The position numbers were made by a program, and so were the translations under genes. A stretch of DNA of 64,000 nucleotides, taken from the NCBI RefSeq assembly GCF_937616625.2, contig NC_065570.1, positions 34,541,665 through 34,605,664 on the forward strand, in the 5' to 3' direction. This document shows, in pieces, positions 49,601 through 63,917 of this stretch. Origin of the DNA: Mercurialis annua. Taxonomy: Eukaryota; Streptophyta; Magnoliopsida; Malpighiales; Euphorbiaceae. Position 1 is the stretch's first letter. Each line of letters begins with the position of its first letter. Below the pieces are notes generated by a model. That model had not been told where the DNA came from. It did no database searches and worked only from the letters and a program-made list of their open reading frames with translations.

Positions 49601-52600
49601 CGTTACGAAACAAATCCAAGAGTTTCGCTATTTAAGCCAGACGTTTACAAACGTTACGAAACACATCCAAGCGTTTAAACTTTTTAGCAATTTAAGCAAA
49701 ACGTTTACAAACGCTACGAAACAAATCCAAACGTTTCACCTTTTTAGCAATTTAAGCTAAACGTTTACAAACGCTACGAAACAAATCCAAACGTTTCACC
49801 TTTTTAGCGATTTAAGCCAAACGTTTAAAATATTACGAAACAAATCCAAATGTTTCTCTATTTTAGCGATTTAAGCCAAACGTTTAAAACGTTACGAAAC
49901 AAATCCAAACGTTTCACCATTTTAGCGATTTAAGCCAAACGTTTACAAACGTTACGAAACAAATCAAAATGTTTAACCTTTTTAGCGATTTAAGCTAAAC
50001 GTTCTAGAACGTTACGAAACAAATCCAAACGTTACGAAACAAAACCAAACGTTTACAAACATTACAAAACAAATCCAAGCGTTTCATCTTTTTAGCAATT
50101 TAAGCCAGACGTTTACAAACGTTACGAAACACATCCAAGCGTTTAACCTTTTTAACAATTTAAGCAAAACGTTGACAAATGTTACGAAACAAATCCAAAC
50201 GTTTCACCTTGTTAGTGATTTAAGCCGAACATTTACAGACGTTACGAAACCAAATTAAACGTTTCATCTTTTTAGCAATTTAAGCCAAATGTTTACAAAC
50301 GTTACGAAAAAAATCCAAACGTTTTTCAATTTTAGCGATTTAAGCCAAACGTCTAAAACATTACGAAACAAACCCAAACATTTCACCTTTTTAGCGATTT
50401 AAGCCAAACGTTTACAAACATAATGAAACAAAACCAAACGTTTCCCCTTTTTAGCTTAAGCCAAACGTTTACAGACGTATCGAAACAAATCCAAACGTTT
50501 CTCCTTTTTAGCGATTTAAGCCAAACGTTTACAAACGTTACGAAACCAATCCAAACGTTTCGTCTTTTTAGCGATTTAAGCTAAACGTTTACAAACATTC
50601 AGAAACAGATCAAAACGTTACGAAACAAAACCAAAAGTTTACAAACGCTACGAAACAAATCCAAGCGTTTTGCCTTTTTAGCACTTTAAGCCAAACGTTT
50701 ACAAATGTTACGAAATAAATCCAAGAATTTCACCTTTTTAACAATATAAGCAAAATGTTTACAAACATTACGAAACAAATCCAAACGTTTCACCTTTTTA
50801 GCATTTTAAGCCAAACGTATAAAAACGTTACGAAACAAATCCAAACGTTTCTCCATTTTAGCGATTTAAGAGAAACGTTTAGAATGTTACGAAACAAATC
50901 CAAACATTTCACCATTTTAGCGATTTAAGCCAAACGTTTACAAACGTGACGAAACAAATCAAAACGTTTAACATTTTTAGCGATTTAAGTTAAACGTTTA
51001 CAAACGTTATGAAACAAATCCAAATGTTACGAAACAAAAACAAACATTTACAAACGTTACGAAATAAATCCAAGCGTGTCACCTATTGAGCAATTTAAGT
51101 CGAACGTTTACAAACGTTACGAAACACATCCAAGCGTTTAACCTTTTTACCAATTTAAGCAAAACGTTTACAAACGTTACGAAACAAATCCAAACGTTTC
51201 ACCTTTTTAGCGATTTAAGCCGAACATTTACAGACGTTACGAAACCAAACTAAACGTTTCACCTTTTTAGCAATTTAAGCCAAATGTTTACAAATGTTAC
51301 GAAACAAATCCAAACGTTTTCCCATTTTAGCGTTTTAAGCCAAACGTTTAAAACGTTACGAAACAAATCCAAACGTTTCACCTTTTTAGCAATTTAAGCC
51401 GAACGTTTACAAACATTACGAAACAAAACCAAACGTTTCACCTGTTTAGCTTAAGCCAAACGTTTACAGACGTAACGAAACAAATCCAAACGTTTCACAC
51501 TTTTAGCGATTTAAGCAAAACGTTTACAAACGTTACGAAACAAACCCAAATGTTTCACCTTGTTAGCAATTTAAGCTAAACGTTTACAAACATTACGAAA
51601 CTAATCCAAACTTACGAAACAAAACCAAAAGATTACAAACGTTACGAAACAAATCCAAGCGTTTCGCCTTTACAAATGTTTTGAAATAAATCCAAGCATT
51701 TCACCTTTTTAGCAATTTAAGAAAAACATTTACGAGCGTTACTAAACAAATCCAAATGTTTCACCTTTTTAGCGATTTAAGCCAAACGTTTACAAACATT
51801 ACGAAACAAATCCAAACGTTTCTCCATTTTAGCAATTTAAGCCAAACGTTTAAAACGTTACGAAACAAATCCAAACGTTTAACCATTTTAGCAATTTAAG
51901 CCAAACTCTTACAAACGTTGCGAAAGAAATCCAAACGTTTAACCTTTTTAGCGATTTCAGCTAAACGTTTACAAACGTTACGAAATAGATACAAACGTTA
52001 CGAAACAAAACCAAACGTTTACAAACGTTACGGAACAAATCCAAGCATTTCACCTTTTTAGCAATTTAAGCCAAACGTTTACAAACGTTACAAAATACAT
52101 CCAAGCGTTTAACCTTTTTAGCAATTTAAGCAAAACGTTTACAAACGTTATGAAACAAATCCAAACGTTTTACCTTTTTAGCGATTTAAGCCGAATATTT
52201 ACAGACGTTACGAAATCAAACTATACGTTATCACCTTTTTAGCAATTTAAGCCAAATGTTTACAAACATTGCGAAACAAATCCAAACGTTTTCTCATTTT
52301 AGCGATTTAAGCCAAACATTTAAAACGTTACGAAACAAATCCAAACGTTTCACCTTTTTAGCGATTTAGGCCAAACGTATACAAACATTAAGAAACAAAA
52401 CCAAATGTTTCACCTTTTTAGCATAAGCCAAGCGTTTATAGATGTAACGAAACAAATCCAAACGTTTCACCTTTTTAGCTATTTAAGCCAAACGTTTACA
52501 AACGTTACGAAACAAATCCAAACGTTTCACCTTTTTAGCGATTTAAGCTAAACGTTTACAAACATTATGAAACAAATCCAAACGTTACAATACAAAACCA

Positions 52601-55600
52601 GAAGTTTACAAACGTTACGAAACAAATCCAAGCGTTTCGCCTTTTTAGCAATTTAAGCCAAACGTTAACAAATGTTACGAAATAAATCCAAGCATTTAAC
52701 CTTTTGAGCAATTTAAGCAAAATGTTTACAAACGTTATGAAACAAATCTAAACGTTTCTCATTTATAGCGATTTAAGCCAAACGTTTACAAACATTACGA
52801 AACAAATCCAAACATTTCTCCATTTTAGCGATTTAAGCCAAACATTTAAAATGTTACGAAACAAATCCAAACGTTTCACCATTTTAGCGATTTAAGCCAA
52901 ACGTTTACAAATGTTACAAATTAAATCCAAACGTTTCACAATTTTAGCGATTGAAGCCAAATGTTTACAAACCTTACGAAACAAATCCAAAAGTTTCACA
53001 TATTTAGAAATTTAAGCCAAACATTTACAAACATTACGAAACAAAACCAAGCGTTTCACCTTTTTAGCAATTTAAGCTAAACGTTTACAAACGTTACGAA
53101 ACAAATCCAAGCGTTTCACCTTTTTATCAATTTTAGCCAAACGCTTTGCCACCTTTTTAGCAATTTTAGCGATTTAAGCCAAACATTTAAAATGTTACGA
53201 AACAAATCCAAACGTTTCACCATTTTAGCGATTTAAGCCAAACGTTTACAAATGTTACAAATTAAATCCAAACGTTTCACAATTTTAGCGTTTCACCTTT
53301 TTAGCAATTTAAGCTAAACGTTTACAAACGTTACGAAACAAATCCAAGCGTTTCACCTTTTTAGCAATTTTAGCCAAACGCTTAGAAACGTTACGAAACA
53401 AATCCAAGCTTTTCACCTTTTTAGCAATTTAAGCCAAACGTTTACAAACGTTGCGAAACAAATCCAAACTTTCACCTTTTTAGCGATTTAAGCAAAACGT
53501 TTACAAATGTTACGAAACAAAACCAAAAATTTCACCTTTTTAGCGATTTAAGCCAAACGTTTACAAATATTACGAAACAAATCCAAACGTTTCCCCAATT
53601 TAGCGATTTAAGCCAAAAGTTTAAAACGTTACGAAAGAAATCTAAACATTTTACCTTTTTAGTGATTCATGCCAAACGTTTGCAAACCTTACGAAACAAA
53701 TCCAAACTTTTCGCTTTTTTAGCTATTGAAGCCAAACGTCTACTAACGTTACGAAACAAATCCAAACGTTTCACCCTTTTAGCGATTTAAACCTGACGTT
53801 TACAAACGTTACGAAATAAATCCAAATGTTTTCATATTTTAGCGATTTAAGCCAAACATTTACAAATGTTACGAAACAAATTCAAGCGTTTTACCTTGTT
53901 AGCGATTTAACCAAACTTTTACAAAAGATACGAAACAAAACCAAATGTTTAAAACAATTACCAAATCCAAAAGTTACACATTTTTTGCATTTTAAGCCAA
54001 ACGTTTACAAACTTGACAAACGTTTACAAATATTTAAGCCAAACATTTACAAACTTTATGAAACAAATCCAACCGTTTCTCCATTTTAGCGATTTAAGCC
54101 GAACGTTTAAAACATTACGAAAATAATCCAAACGTTTCTCCGTTTTCGCAATTTAAGCCAAACGTTTACAAACATTACGAAACAAATCCAAACGTTTCCC
54201 TTTTTTAGTAATTTAAGCCAAATGTTTACAAACATTACGAAACAAATCCAAAAGTTTCACCATTTTAGCAAATTAAGCCAAACGTTTACAAATGTTACCA
54301 GCAAATCCAAGCGGATCACCTTTTTATCAATTTAAGCCAAACGTTTACAAACATTACGAAACAAATCCAAACGTTTCACTTTTTTAGCGATTGAAGCCAA
54401 ACGTTTACAAACGTTACGAAACAAAGCCAAACGTTTACAAACATTACGAAACAAATCAAAGCGTTTCACCTTTTTAGTAGTTTAAAACCAATCGTTTACA
54501 AACGTTACGAAACAAATCCAAACACTCACCTTTTTAGTGATTTCAGCCAAACGTTTACAAATTTTTAGTGATTGAATCCGTTTACAAATGTTACAAAACA
54601 AATCCAAGCGTTTCACCTTTTATCAATATAAGCCAAACATTTACAAACGTTACGAAAAAAATCCGAATGTATCACCTTTTTATTGATTTAAACCAAATGT
54701 TTACAAACATTACGAAACAAAACCAAACATTTCACCTTTTTAGCTTAAACCAAACGTTTACAGACGTTAAGAAATGAATCCAAACGTTTCCCATTTTTAC
54801 CGATTTAAGCCAAACATTTATAAATATTACGAAACAAATCCAAACATTTCACCTTTTTAGCGATTTAAGCTAAACGTTTACAAACGTTACAGAACAAATT
54901 CAAACGTTTCAATTTTTTAGCGATTTAAGCCAAACGTTTACAAACTTTACGAAACAAAACAGGACGCTTAACCTTTTTTGCGATTTAAGCCACACGTTTA
55001 CAAACATTACGAAAGAAAATCAAACGGTTAAAACGTTACGAAACAAATCCAAGCGTTTCCCCTTTTTAGCAATTTAAGCCAAACATTTATAAACATTGCG
55101 AAACAAATCCAAACGTTTCACCTTTTTAGCGATTTAAGCCAAACGTTTACAAATATCACGAAGTAAATCCAAACGTTTAACCTTTTTAGCAATTTAAGCT
55201 AAACGTTTACAAACGTTACAAAACAAATCCAAATGTTATGAAACAAAACCAAACATTTACAAACGCTACGAAACAAATCCAAGCGTTTCACCTTTTTAGC
55301 AATTTAAGCCAAACGTTTACAAACGTTACGAAACAAATCCAAGCATTTCACGTTTTTAGCAATTTAAGCAAAACGTTTACAAACGTTACGAAACAAATCG
55401 AAACGTTGCACCGTTTTAGCGATTTAAACCGAACATTTACAAACATTACGAAACCAAACCAAATGTTTCACATTTTTAGCAATTTAAGCCAAATGTTTAC
55501 AAACGTTACGAAACAAATCTAAACGTTTTCCCATTTTAGCGATTTAAGTCAAACGTTTAAAACGTTACGAAACAAATCCAAACGTTTCACCATTTTAGCA

Positions 55601-55700
55601 ATTTAAGCCAAACGTTTCCAAACGTTACGAAACAAATCCAAACGTTTAACCTTTTTAGTGATTTAAGCTAAACGTTTAGAAAGGTTACGAAACAAATCCA
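49600..55700. repeat. Satellite B higher-order block B3, copy 1 (about 6.1 kb)
   Basis: The offset to the second copy is 6,111 bp at 49,661/55,772, 50,454/56,565 and 51,471/57,582, about 6,190 bp at 52,421/58,610 and 52,598/58,788, and about 5,890 bp from 53,800 on (54,571/60,468; 55,238/61,126). The drop of about 300 bp is explained by an extra local duplication in copy 1 (52,841/53,182, offset 341 bp). Confidence 0.88.
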
Positions 55701-58700
55701 AACGTTACGAAACAAAACCAAACGTTTCACCTTTTTAGCAATTTAAGCCAGACGTTTACAAACGTTACGAAACACATCCAAGCGTTTAAACTTTTTAGCA
55801 ATTTATGCAAGACGTTTACAAACGTTACGAAACAAATCCAAACGTTTCACCTTTTTAGCAATTTAAGTTAAACGTTTACAAACGCTACGAAACAAATCCA
55901 AACGTTTCTTCTTTTTAGCGATTTAAGCGAAATGTTTACAAACGTTACGAAACAAATCCAAACGTTTCTCCATTTTAGCGATTTAAGCCAAACGTTTAAA
56001 ACGTTACGAAACAAATCCAAACGTTTCACCATTTTAGCGATTTAAGCCAAACGTTTACAAACTTTACGAAACAAATCCAAATGTTTAACCTTTTTAGCGA
56101 TTTAAGCTAAACGTTTAGAAACGTTACGAAACAAATCCAAACGTTACGAAACAAAACCAAACGTTTACAAACTTTACGAAACAAATCCAAGCGTTTCACC
56201 TTATTAGCAATTTAAGCCAAACGTTTACAAACGTTACGAAACAAATCCAAGCGTTTAACCTTTTTAGCAATTTAAGCAAAACGTTGACAAATTTACGAAA
56301 CAAATCCAAACGTTTCACCTTGTTAGCGATTTAAGCCGAACATTTGCAGACGTTACGAAACCAAACTAAACGTTTCACCTTTTTAGCAATTTAAGCCAAA
56401 TGTTTACAAACGTTACGAAACAAATCCAAACGTTTTCCAATTTTAGCGATTTAAGCCAAACGTCTAAAACATTACGAAACAAACCCAAACATTTCACCTT
56501 TTTAGCGATTTAAGCCAAACGTTTACAAACATAATGAAACAAAACCAAACGTTTCCCCTTTTTAGCTTAAGCCAAACGTTTACAGACGTAACGAAACAAA
56601 TCCAAACGTTTCGCCTTTTTAGCGATTTAAGCCAAACGTTTACAAACGTTACGAAACCAATCCAAACGTTTCGCCTTTTTAGCGATTTAAGCTAAACGTT
56701 TACAAACATTCCGAAACAGATCCAAACGTTACGAAACAAAACCAAAAGTTTACAAACGCTACGAAACAAATCCAAGCGTTTTGCCTTTTTAGCACTTTAA
56801 GCCAAACGTTTACAAATGTTACGAAATAAATCCAAGCATTTCACCTTTTTAACAATATAAGCAAAACGTTTACAAACATTACGAAACAAATCCAAACGTT
56901 TCACCTTTTTAGCGTTTTAAGCCAAACGTATACAAATGTTACGAAACAAATCCAAACGTTTCTCCATTTTAGCGATTTAAGAGAAACGTTTAGAATGTTA
57001 CGAAACAAATCCAAACATTTCACCATTTTAGCGATTTAAGCCAAACGTTTACAAACGTTACGAAACAAATCCAAACGTTTAACCTTTTTAGCGATTTAAG
57101 TTAAACGTTTACAAACGTTACGAAACAAATCCAAACGTTACGAAACAAAAACAAACATTTACAAACGTTACGAAACAAATCCAAGCGTGTCACCTTTTTA
57201 GCAATTTAAGTCGAACGTTAACAAACGTTACGAAACACATCCAAGCGTTTAACCCTTTTAGCAATTTATGCAAAACGTTTACAAACGTTACGAAGCAAAT
57301 CCAAACGTTTCACCTTTTTAGCGATTTAAGCCGAACATTTACAGACGTTACGAAACCAAACTAAACGTTTCACCTTTTTAGCAATTTAAGCCAAATGTTT
57401 ACAAATGTTATGAAACAAATCCAAACGTTTTCCCATTTTAGCGTTTTAAGCCAAACGTTTAAAACGTTACGAAACAAATCCAAACGTTTCACCTTTTTAG
57501 CAATTTAAGCAAAACGTTTACAAACATTACGAAACAAAACCAAAAGTTTCACCTTTTTAGCTTAAGCCAAACGTTTACAGACGTAACGAAACAAATCCAA
57601 ACGTTTTGACACTTTTAGCGATTTAAGCAAAACGTTTACAAACGTTACGAAAAAAACCCAAATATTTCACCTTTTTAACAATTTAAGCTCAACGTTTACA
57701 AACATTACGAAACTAATCCAAACTTACGAAACAAACCAAAAGTTTACAAACGTTACGAAACAAATCCAAGCGTTTCGCCTTTTTAGCAATTTAAGCCAAA
57801 CGTTTACAAATGTTTTGAAATAAATCCAAGCATTTCACCTTTTTAGCAATTTAAGAAAAACATTTACGAACGTTACTAAACAAATCCAAACGTTTCACCT
57901 TTTTAGCGATTTAAGCCAAACGTTTACAAACGTTACGAAACAAATCCAAACGTTTCTCCATTTTAGCAATTTAAGCCAAACGTTTAAAACGTTACGAAAC
58001 AAATCCAAACGTTTAACAATTTTAGCAATTTAAGCCAAACGCTTACAAACGTTGCGAAAGAAATCCAAACGTTTAACCTTTTTAGCGATTCAAGCAAAAC
58101 GTTTACAAACGTTACGAAATAGATCCAAACGTTACGAAACAAAACCAAACGTTTACATACGTTACGAAATAGATCTAGATCCAAACGTTACGAAACAAAA
58201 CCAAACGTTTACAAACGTTACGAAATAAATCCAAGCATTTCACCTTTTTAGCAATTTAAGCCAAACGTTTACAAACGTTACGAAATACATCCAAGCGTTT
58301 AACCTTTTTAGCAATTTAAGCAAAACGTTTACAAACGTTACGAAACAAATCCAAACGTTTTACCTTTTTAGCGATTTAAGCCGAACATTTACAGACGTTA
58401 CGAAATCAAACTATACGTTTCACCTTTTTAGCAATTTAAGCCAAATGTTTACAAACATTACGAAACAAATCCAAACGTGTTCTCATTTTAGCGATTTAAG
58501 CCAAACATTTAAAACGTTACGAAACAAATCCAAACGTTTCACCTTTTTAGCGATTTAGGCCAAACATTTACAAACATTAAGAAACAAAACCAAATGTTTC
58601 ACCTTTTTAGCATAAGCCAAGCGTTTATAGACGTAACAAAACAAATCCAAACGTTTCACCTTTTTAGCTATTTAAGCCAAACGTTTACAAACGTTACGAA

Positions 58701-61600
58701 ACAAATCCAAACATTTCACCTTTTTAGTGATTTAAGCTAAACGTTTATAAACATTACGAAACAAATCCAAACGGTACAATACAAAACCAGAAGTTTACAA
58801 ACTTTACGAAACAAATCCAAGCGTTTCGCCTTTTTAGCAATTTAAGCCAAACGTTAACAAATGTTACGAAATAAATCCAAGCATTTAACCTTTTGAGCAA
58901 TTTAAGCAAAACGTTTACAAACCTTATGAAACAAATCTAAACGTTTCTCCTTTATAGCGATTTAAGCCAAACGTTTACAAACGTTACGAAACAAATCCAA
59001 ACATTTCTCCATTTTAGCGATTTAAGCCAAACATTTAAAATGTTACGAAACAAATCCAAACGTTTCACCATTTTAGCGATTTAAGCCAAACGTTTACAAA
59101 TGTTACAAATTAAATCCAAACGTTTCACAATTTTAGCGATTGAAGCCAAATGTTTACAAACCTTACGAAACAAATCCAAAAGTTTCATATATTTAGCAAT
59201 TTAAGCCAAACATTTACAAACATTACGAAACAAAACCAAGCGTTTCACCTTTTTAGGAATTTTAGCCAAACGCTTAGAAACGTTACGAAACAAATCCAAG
59301 CATTTCACCTTTTTAGCAATTTAAGACAAACGTTTACAAACGTTGCGAAACAAATCCAAACTTTCACCTTTTTAGCGATTTAAGCAGAACGTTTACAAAC
59401 GTTACGAAACAAAACCAAAAATTTCACCTTTTTAGCGATTTAAGCCAAACGTTTACAAATATTACGAAACAAATCCAAACCTTTCCCCAATTTAGCGATT
59501 TAAGCCAAAAGTTTAAAACGTAACGAAACAAATCTAAACATTTTATCTTTTTAAAGATTCATGCCAAACGTTTGTAAACCTTACGAAACAAATCTAAACT
59601 TTTCGCCTTTTTAGCTATTGAAGCCAAACGTCTACTAACGTTACGAAACAAATCCAAACGTTTAACCCTTTTAGCGATTTAAACCAGACGTTTACAAACG
59701 TTACGAAATAAATCCAAATGTTTTCATATTTTAGCGATTTAAGCCAAACATTTACAAATGTTACGAAACAAATTCAAGCGTTTTACCTTTTTAGCGATTT
59801 AAGCCAAACTTTTACAAAAGATACGAAACAAAACCAAATGTTTAAAACAATTACGAAACAAATCCAAAAGTTACACATTTTTAGCATTTTAAGCCAAACG
59901 TTTACAAACTTGACAAACGTTTACAAATATTTAAGCCAAACATTTACAAACTTTATGAAACAAATCCAACCGTTTCTCCATTTTAGCGATTTAAGCCGAA
60001 CGTTTAAAACATTACGAAAAGAATCCAAACGTTTCCCCGTTTTCGCAATTTAAGCCAAACGTTTACAGACATTACGAAACAAATCCAAACGTTTCACTTT
60101 TTTAGCAATTTAAGCCAAATGTTTACAAACATTGCGAAACAAATCCAAAAGTTTCACCTTTTTAGCAAATTAAGCCAAACGTTTACAAATGTTACCAACA
60201 AATCCAAGCAGATCACCTTTTTATCAATTTATGCCAAACGTTTACAAACATTACGAAACAAATCCAAACGTTTCACCTTTTTAGCGATTGAAGCCAAACG
60301 TTTACAAACGTTACGAAATAAAGCCAAACGTTTACAAACATTACGAAACAAATCAAAGCGTTTCACCTTTTTAGTAGTTTAAAGCCAATCGTTTACAAAC
60401 GTTACGAAATAAATCCAAACGCTCACCTTTTTAGTGATTTCAGCCAAACGTTTACAAATTTTTAGTGATTGAATCCGTTTACAAATGTTACAAAACAAAT
60501 CCAAACGTTTCACCTTTCTATCAATATAAGCCAAACATTTACAAACGTTACGAAAAAAATCTGAATGTATCACCTTTTTATTGATTTAAACCAAATGTTT
60601 ACAAACATTACGAAACAAAACCAAACATTTCACCTTTTTAGCTTAAACCAAACGTTTACAGACGTTAAGAAATGAATCCAAACGTTTTCCATTTTTACCG
60701 ATTTAAGCCAAACATTTACAAATGTTACGAAACAAATCCAAACATTTCACCTTTTTAGCGATTTAAGCCAAACGTTACAGAACAAATTCAAACGTTTCAC
60801 CTTTTTAGCGATTTAAGCCAAACGTTTACAAACTTTACGAAACAAAACAGGACGCTTCACCTTTTTTGCGATTTAAGCCACACGTTTACAAACATTACGA
60901 AAGAAAACCAAACGGTTAAAACGTTACGAAACAAATCCAAGCGTTTCCCCTTTTTAGCAATTTAAGCCAAACGTTTATAAACATTGCGAAACAAATCAAA
61001 ACGTTTCACCTTTTTAGCGATTTAAGCCAAACGTTTACAAACGTTACGAAATAAATCCAAACGTTTAACCTTTTTAGCGATTTAAGCTAAACGTTTACAA
61101 ACATTATAAAACAAATCCAAACGTTATGAAACAAAACCAAACATTTACAAACGTTACGAAACAAATCGAAGCGTTTCACCTTTTTAGCAATTTAAGCCAA
61201 ACGTTTACAAACATTACGAAACAAATCCAAGCATTTCACGTTTTTAGCAATTTAAGCAAAACGTTTACAAACGTTACGAAACAAATCCAAACGTTGCACC
61301 TTTTTAGCAATTTAAGCCGAACATTTACAAACATTATGAAACCAAACCAAATGTTTCACATTTTTAGCAATTTAAGCCAAATGTTTACAAACGTTACGAA
61401 ACAAATCCAAACGTTTTCCCATTTTAGCGATTTAAGCCAAACGTTTAAAACGTTACGAAACAAATCCAAACGTTTCACCTTTTTAGCTATTTAAGCCAAA
61501 CGTCTACAAACATTACGAAATAAAACCAAATGTTTCACCTTTTTAGCTTAAGCCAAACGTTGACAGACGTTACGAAATAAATCCAAACGTTTCCCCTTTT
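55701..61600. repeat. Satellite B higher-order block B3, copy 2
   Basis: The same series of about 100 variant monomers as copy 1, including the rare units GCATAAGCCAAGCG, TACAATACAAAACCAGAAG, TGTTTTCATATTTTAGCG and TTAGTGATTGAATCCG. It has its own small changes, for example an extra AGATCTAGATCC segment near 58,170. Confidence 0.88.
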
Positions 61601-62629
61601 TAGCGATTTACGCCAAACGTTTACAAACGTTACGATACAAATCCAAGCGTTTCACCTTTTTAGCAATTTATGCCAAACGTGTACAAATGTTACGAAACTA
61701 ATCCAAACTTTCACCTTTTTACGATTTAAGCCGAACGTTTAACACGTTACGAAACAAATCCAAAAATTTCACCTTTTTACCGATTTATGTCAAACGTTTA
61801 CAAACGTTACAAAACAAATCCAATCGTTTCACCTTTTTTAGCAATTTATGTCAAATGTGTACCAACGTTATGAAACAAATCCAAATGTTTCGCCTTATTA
61901 GCAATTGAAGCCAAACGTCTATAAACGTTGCGAAACAAATCCAAACGTTTCACCTTTTTCGAGATTTAAGCCAAACGCTTACAAACGTTACGAAACAAAT
62001 CCAAACGTTTAACCTTTTTATCGAATTAAGCTAAACGTTTACAAACATCACGGAACATATCCAAACGTTACTAAACAAAACCAAACGTTTACAAACGTTA
62101 CAAAACAAATCCAAGCGTTTTACCTTTTTAGGAATTTAAGCCAAACATTTACAAACGTTACGAAACAAATCGAAACGTTTCTCCATTTTAGCGATTTAAG
62201 CCAAATGTTTAAAACATTACGAAAAAAATCCAAATGATTTCCCTTTTTTACAATTTAAGCCAAACGTTTACAAACATTATGAAACAAATCCAAATGTTTC
62301 ACCTTTTTAGTTATTTAAGCCAAACGTTTACAAACATTACGAAACAAATCCAAACGTTTCCCCTTTTTAGCAAATTAAGCCAAACGTTTACAAATGTTAC
62401 AAACAAATCCAAGCGTTTCACCTTTTTAGCAATTTAAGCTAAACGTTTACAAACATTACGAAATAAATCCAAACGTTTCACCGTTTTAGCGATTGAAGCC
62501 AAATGTTTACAAATGTTACGAAACAAAGTCAAACGTTTACAAACATTACGAAACAAATCGAAGCGTTTCACCTTTTTAGTAGTTTAAGCCAACCGTTTAC
62601 AAACGTTACGAAACAAATCCAAACGTTTC

Positions 62630-63180
62630 ATTTTTTTAGTGATTTAAGCTAAACGTTTACAAACATTACGAAACAAATCCAAACGTTCAATACAAAACCA
62701 GAAGTTTACAAACGTTACGAAACAAATCCAAGCGTTTCGCCTTTTTAGCAATTTAAGCCAAACGTTAACAAATGTTATGAAATAAATCCAAGCATTTAAC
62801 CTTTTGAGCAATTTAAGCAAAACGTTTACAAACGTTATGAAACAAATCTAAACGTTTCTCCTTTATAGCGATTTAAGCCAAACGTTTACAAACGTTACGA
62901 AACAAATCCAAACATTTCTTCATTTTAGCGATTTAAGCCAAACATTTAAAATGTTATGAAACAAATCCAAACGTTTCACCATTTTAGCGATTTAAGCCAA
63001 ACGTTTACGAATGTTACAAATTAAATCCAAACGTTTCACAATTTTAGCGATTGAAGCCAAATGTTTACAAACCTTACGAAACAAATCCAAAAGTTTCACA
63101 TATTTAGCAATTTAAGCCAAACATTTACAAACATTACGAAACAAAACCAAGCGTTTCACCTTTTTAGCAATTTAAACTAA
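62630..63180. repeat. Partial third copy of a B3 segment
   Basis: The rare CAATACAAAACCAGAAG unit at about 62,690 and the following units (CCTTTTGAGCAATTT, CTCCTTTATAGCG, GTTACAAATTAAATCC, CACATATTTAGCAATTT) repeat 58,740-59,230 with an offset of 3,910 bp. A third, non-adjacent copy of one part of block B3 is therefore present. Confidence 0.8.
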
Positions 63181-63917
63181 ACGTTTACAAACATTACGAA
63201 ACAAATCGAAGCGTTTCACCTTTTTAGTAGTTTAAGCCAACCGTTTACAAACGTTACGAAACAAATCCAAAGTTTCACCTTTTTAGTGATTTAAGCCAAA
63301 CGTTTACATTTTTTTAGTGATTGAAGCCAAACGTTTACAAATGTTACAAAACAAATCCAAACGTTTCACCTTTTTATCAATTTAAGCCAAATATTTACAA
63401 ACGTTACGAAAAAAATCTGAACGTCTCACCTTTTTAGCGATTTAAACGAAACGTTTACAAATATTACAAAACAAATCCAAACGTTTTACCTTTTTAGCGA
63501 TTTAAAACCACGTTTACAAACGTTACGAAACAAATTCAAACGTTTCACCTTTTTAGCGATTTAAGCCAAACGTTTACAAACATTACGAAACAAAACCAAA
63601 CGTTTCGCCTTTTAGCTTAAGCCAAACGTTTATAGACGTTACGAAACAAATCCAAACGTATCACATTTTTAGCGATTTAAGCCAAACATTTACAAACGTT
63701 AAGAAACAAATTTAAACATTTTACCTTTTTAGCGATTTAAGCCAAACGTTTACAAACATTACGGAACAAATTCAAACGTTTCACCTTTTTAGCGATTTAA
63801 GCCAAACGTTTTCAAACGTTACGAAACAAAACATGACGTTTCACCAATTTGCGATTTAAGCCAAACGATTACAAACATTACGAAAAAAAAAACCAAATGT
63901 TTAAAATGTTACGAAAC

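Larger units (their letters stand above)
29554..63917. repeat. Satellite B array, main segment
   Basis: About 570 copies of the same 60-bp monomer as the left segment, all in the same orientation, with no inversion and no foreign insertion seen. Variant units recur. One is a shortened unit with AGCTTAAGCC instead of AGCGATTTAAGCC. Another is an extended unit with a tandem 20-bp block (CGTTACGAAACAAATCCAAA, then CGTTACGAAACAAAACCAAA). A third has GTTTAAAACGTT instead of GTTTACAAACGTT. These variants recur at fixed long distances and reveal higher-order duplications listed separately. Repetitive frames of up to 122 codons arise because 60 is a multiple of three, and they are not annotated as genes. 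The segment ends where an LTR begins at 63,918. Confidence 0.97.

Noticed and set aside
25029..63917. Recurrent open frames encoding FTNVTKQIQTFHLFSDLSQT-type 20-residue repeats, up to 122 codons
   Set aside because: The monomer is 60 bp, so any stop-free frame repeats automatically. Starts and stops simply follow monomer indels, there is no non-repetitive domain, and the frame changes every few hundred bases.
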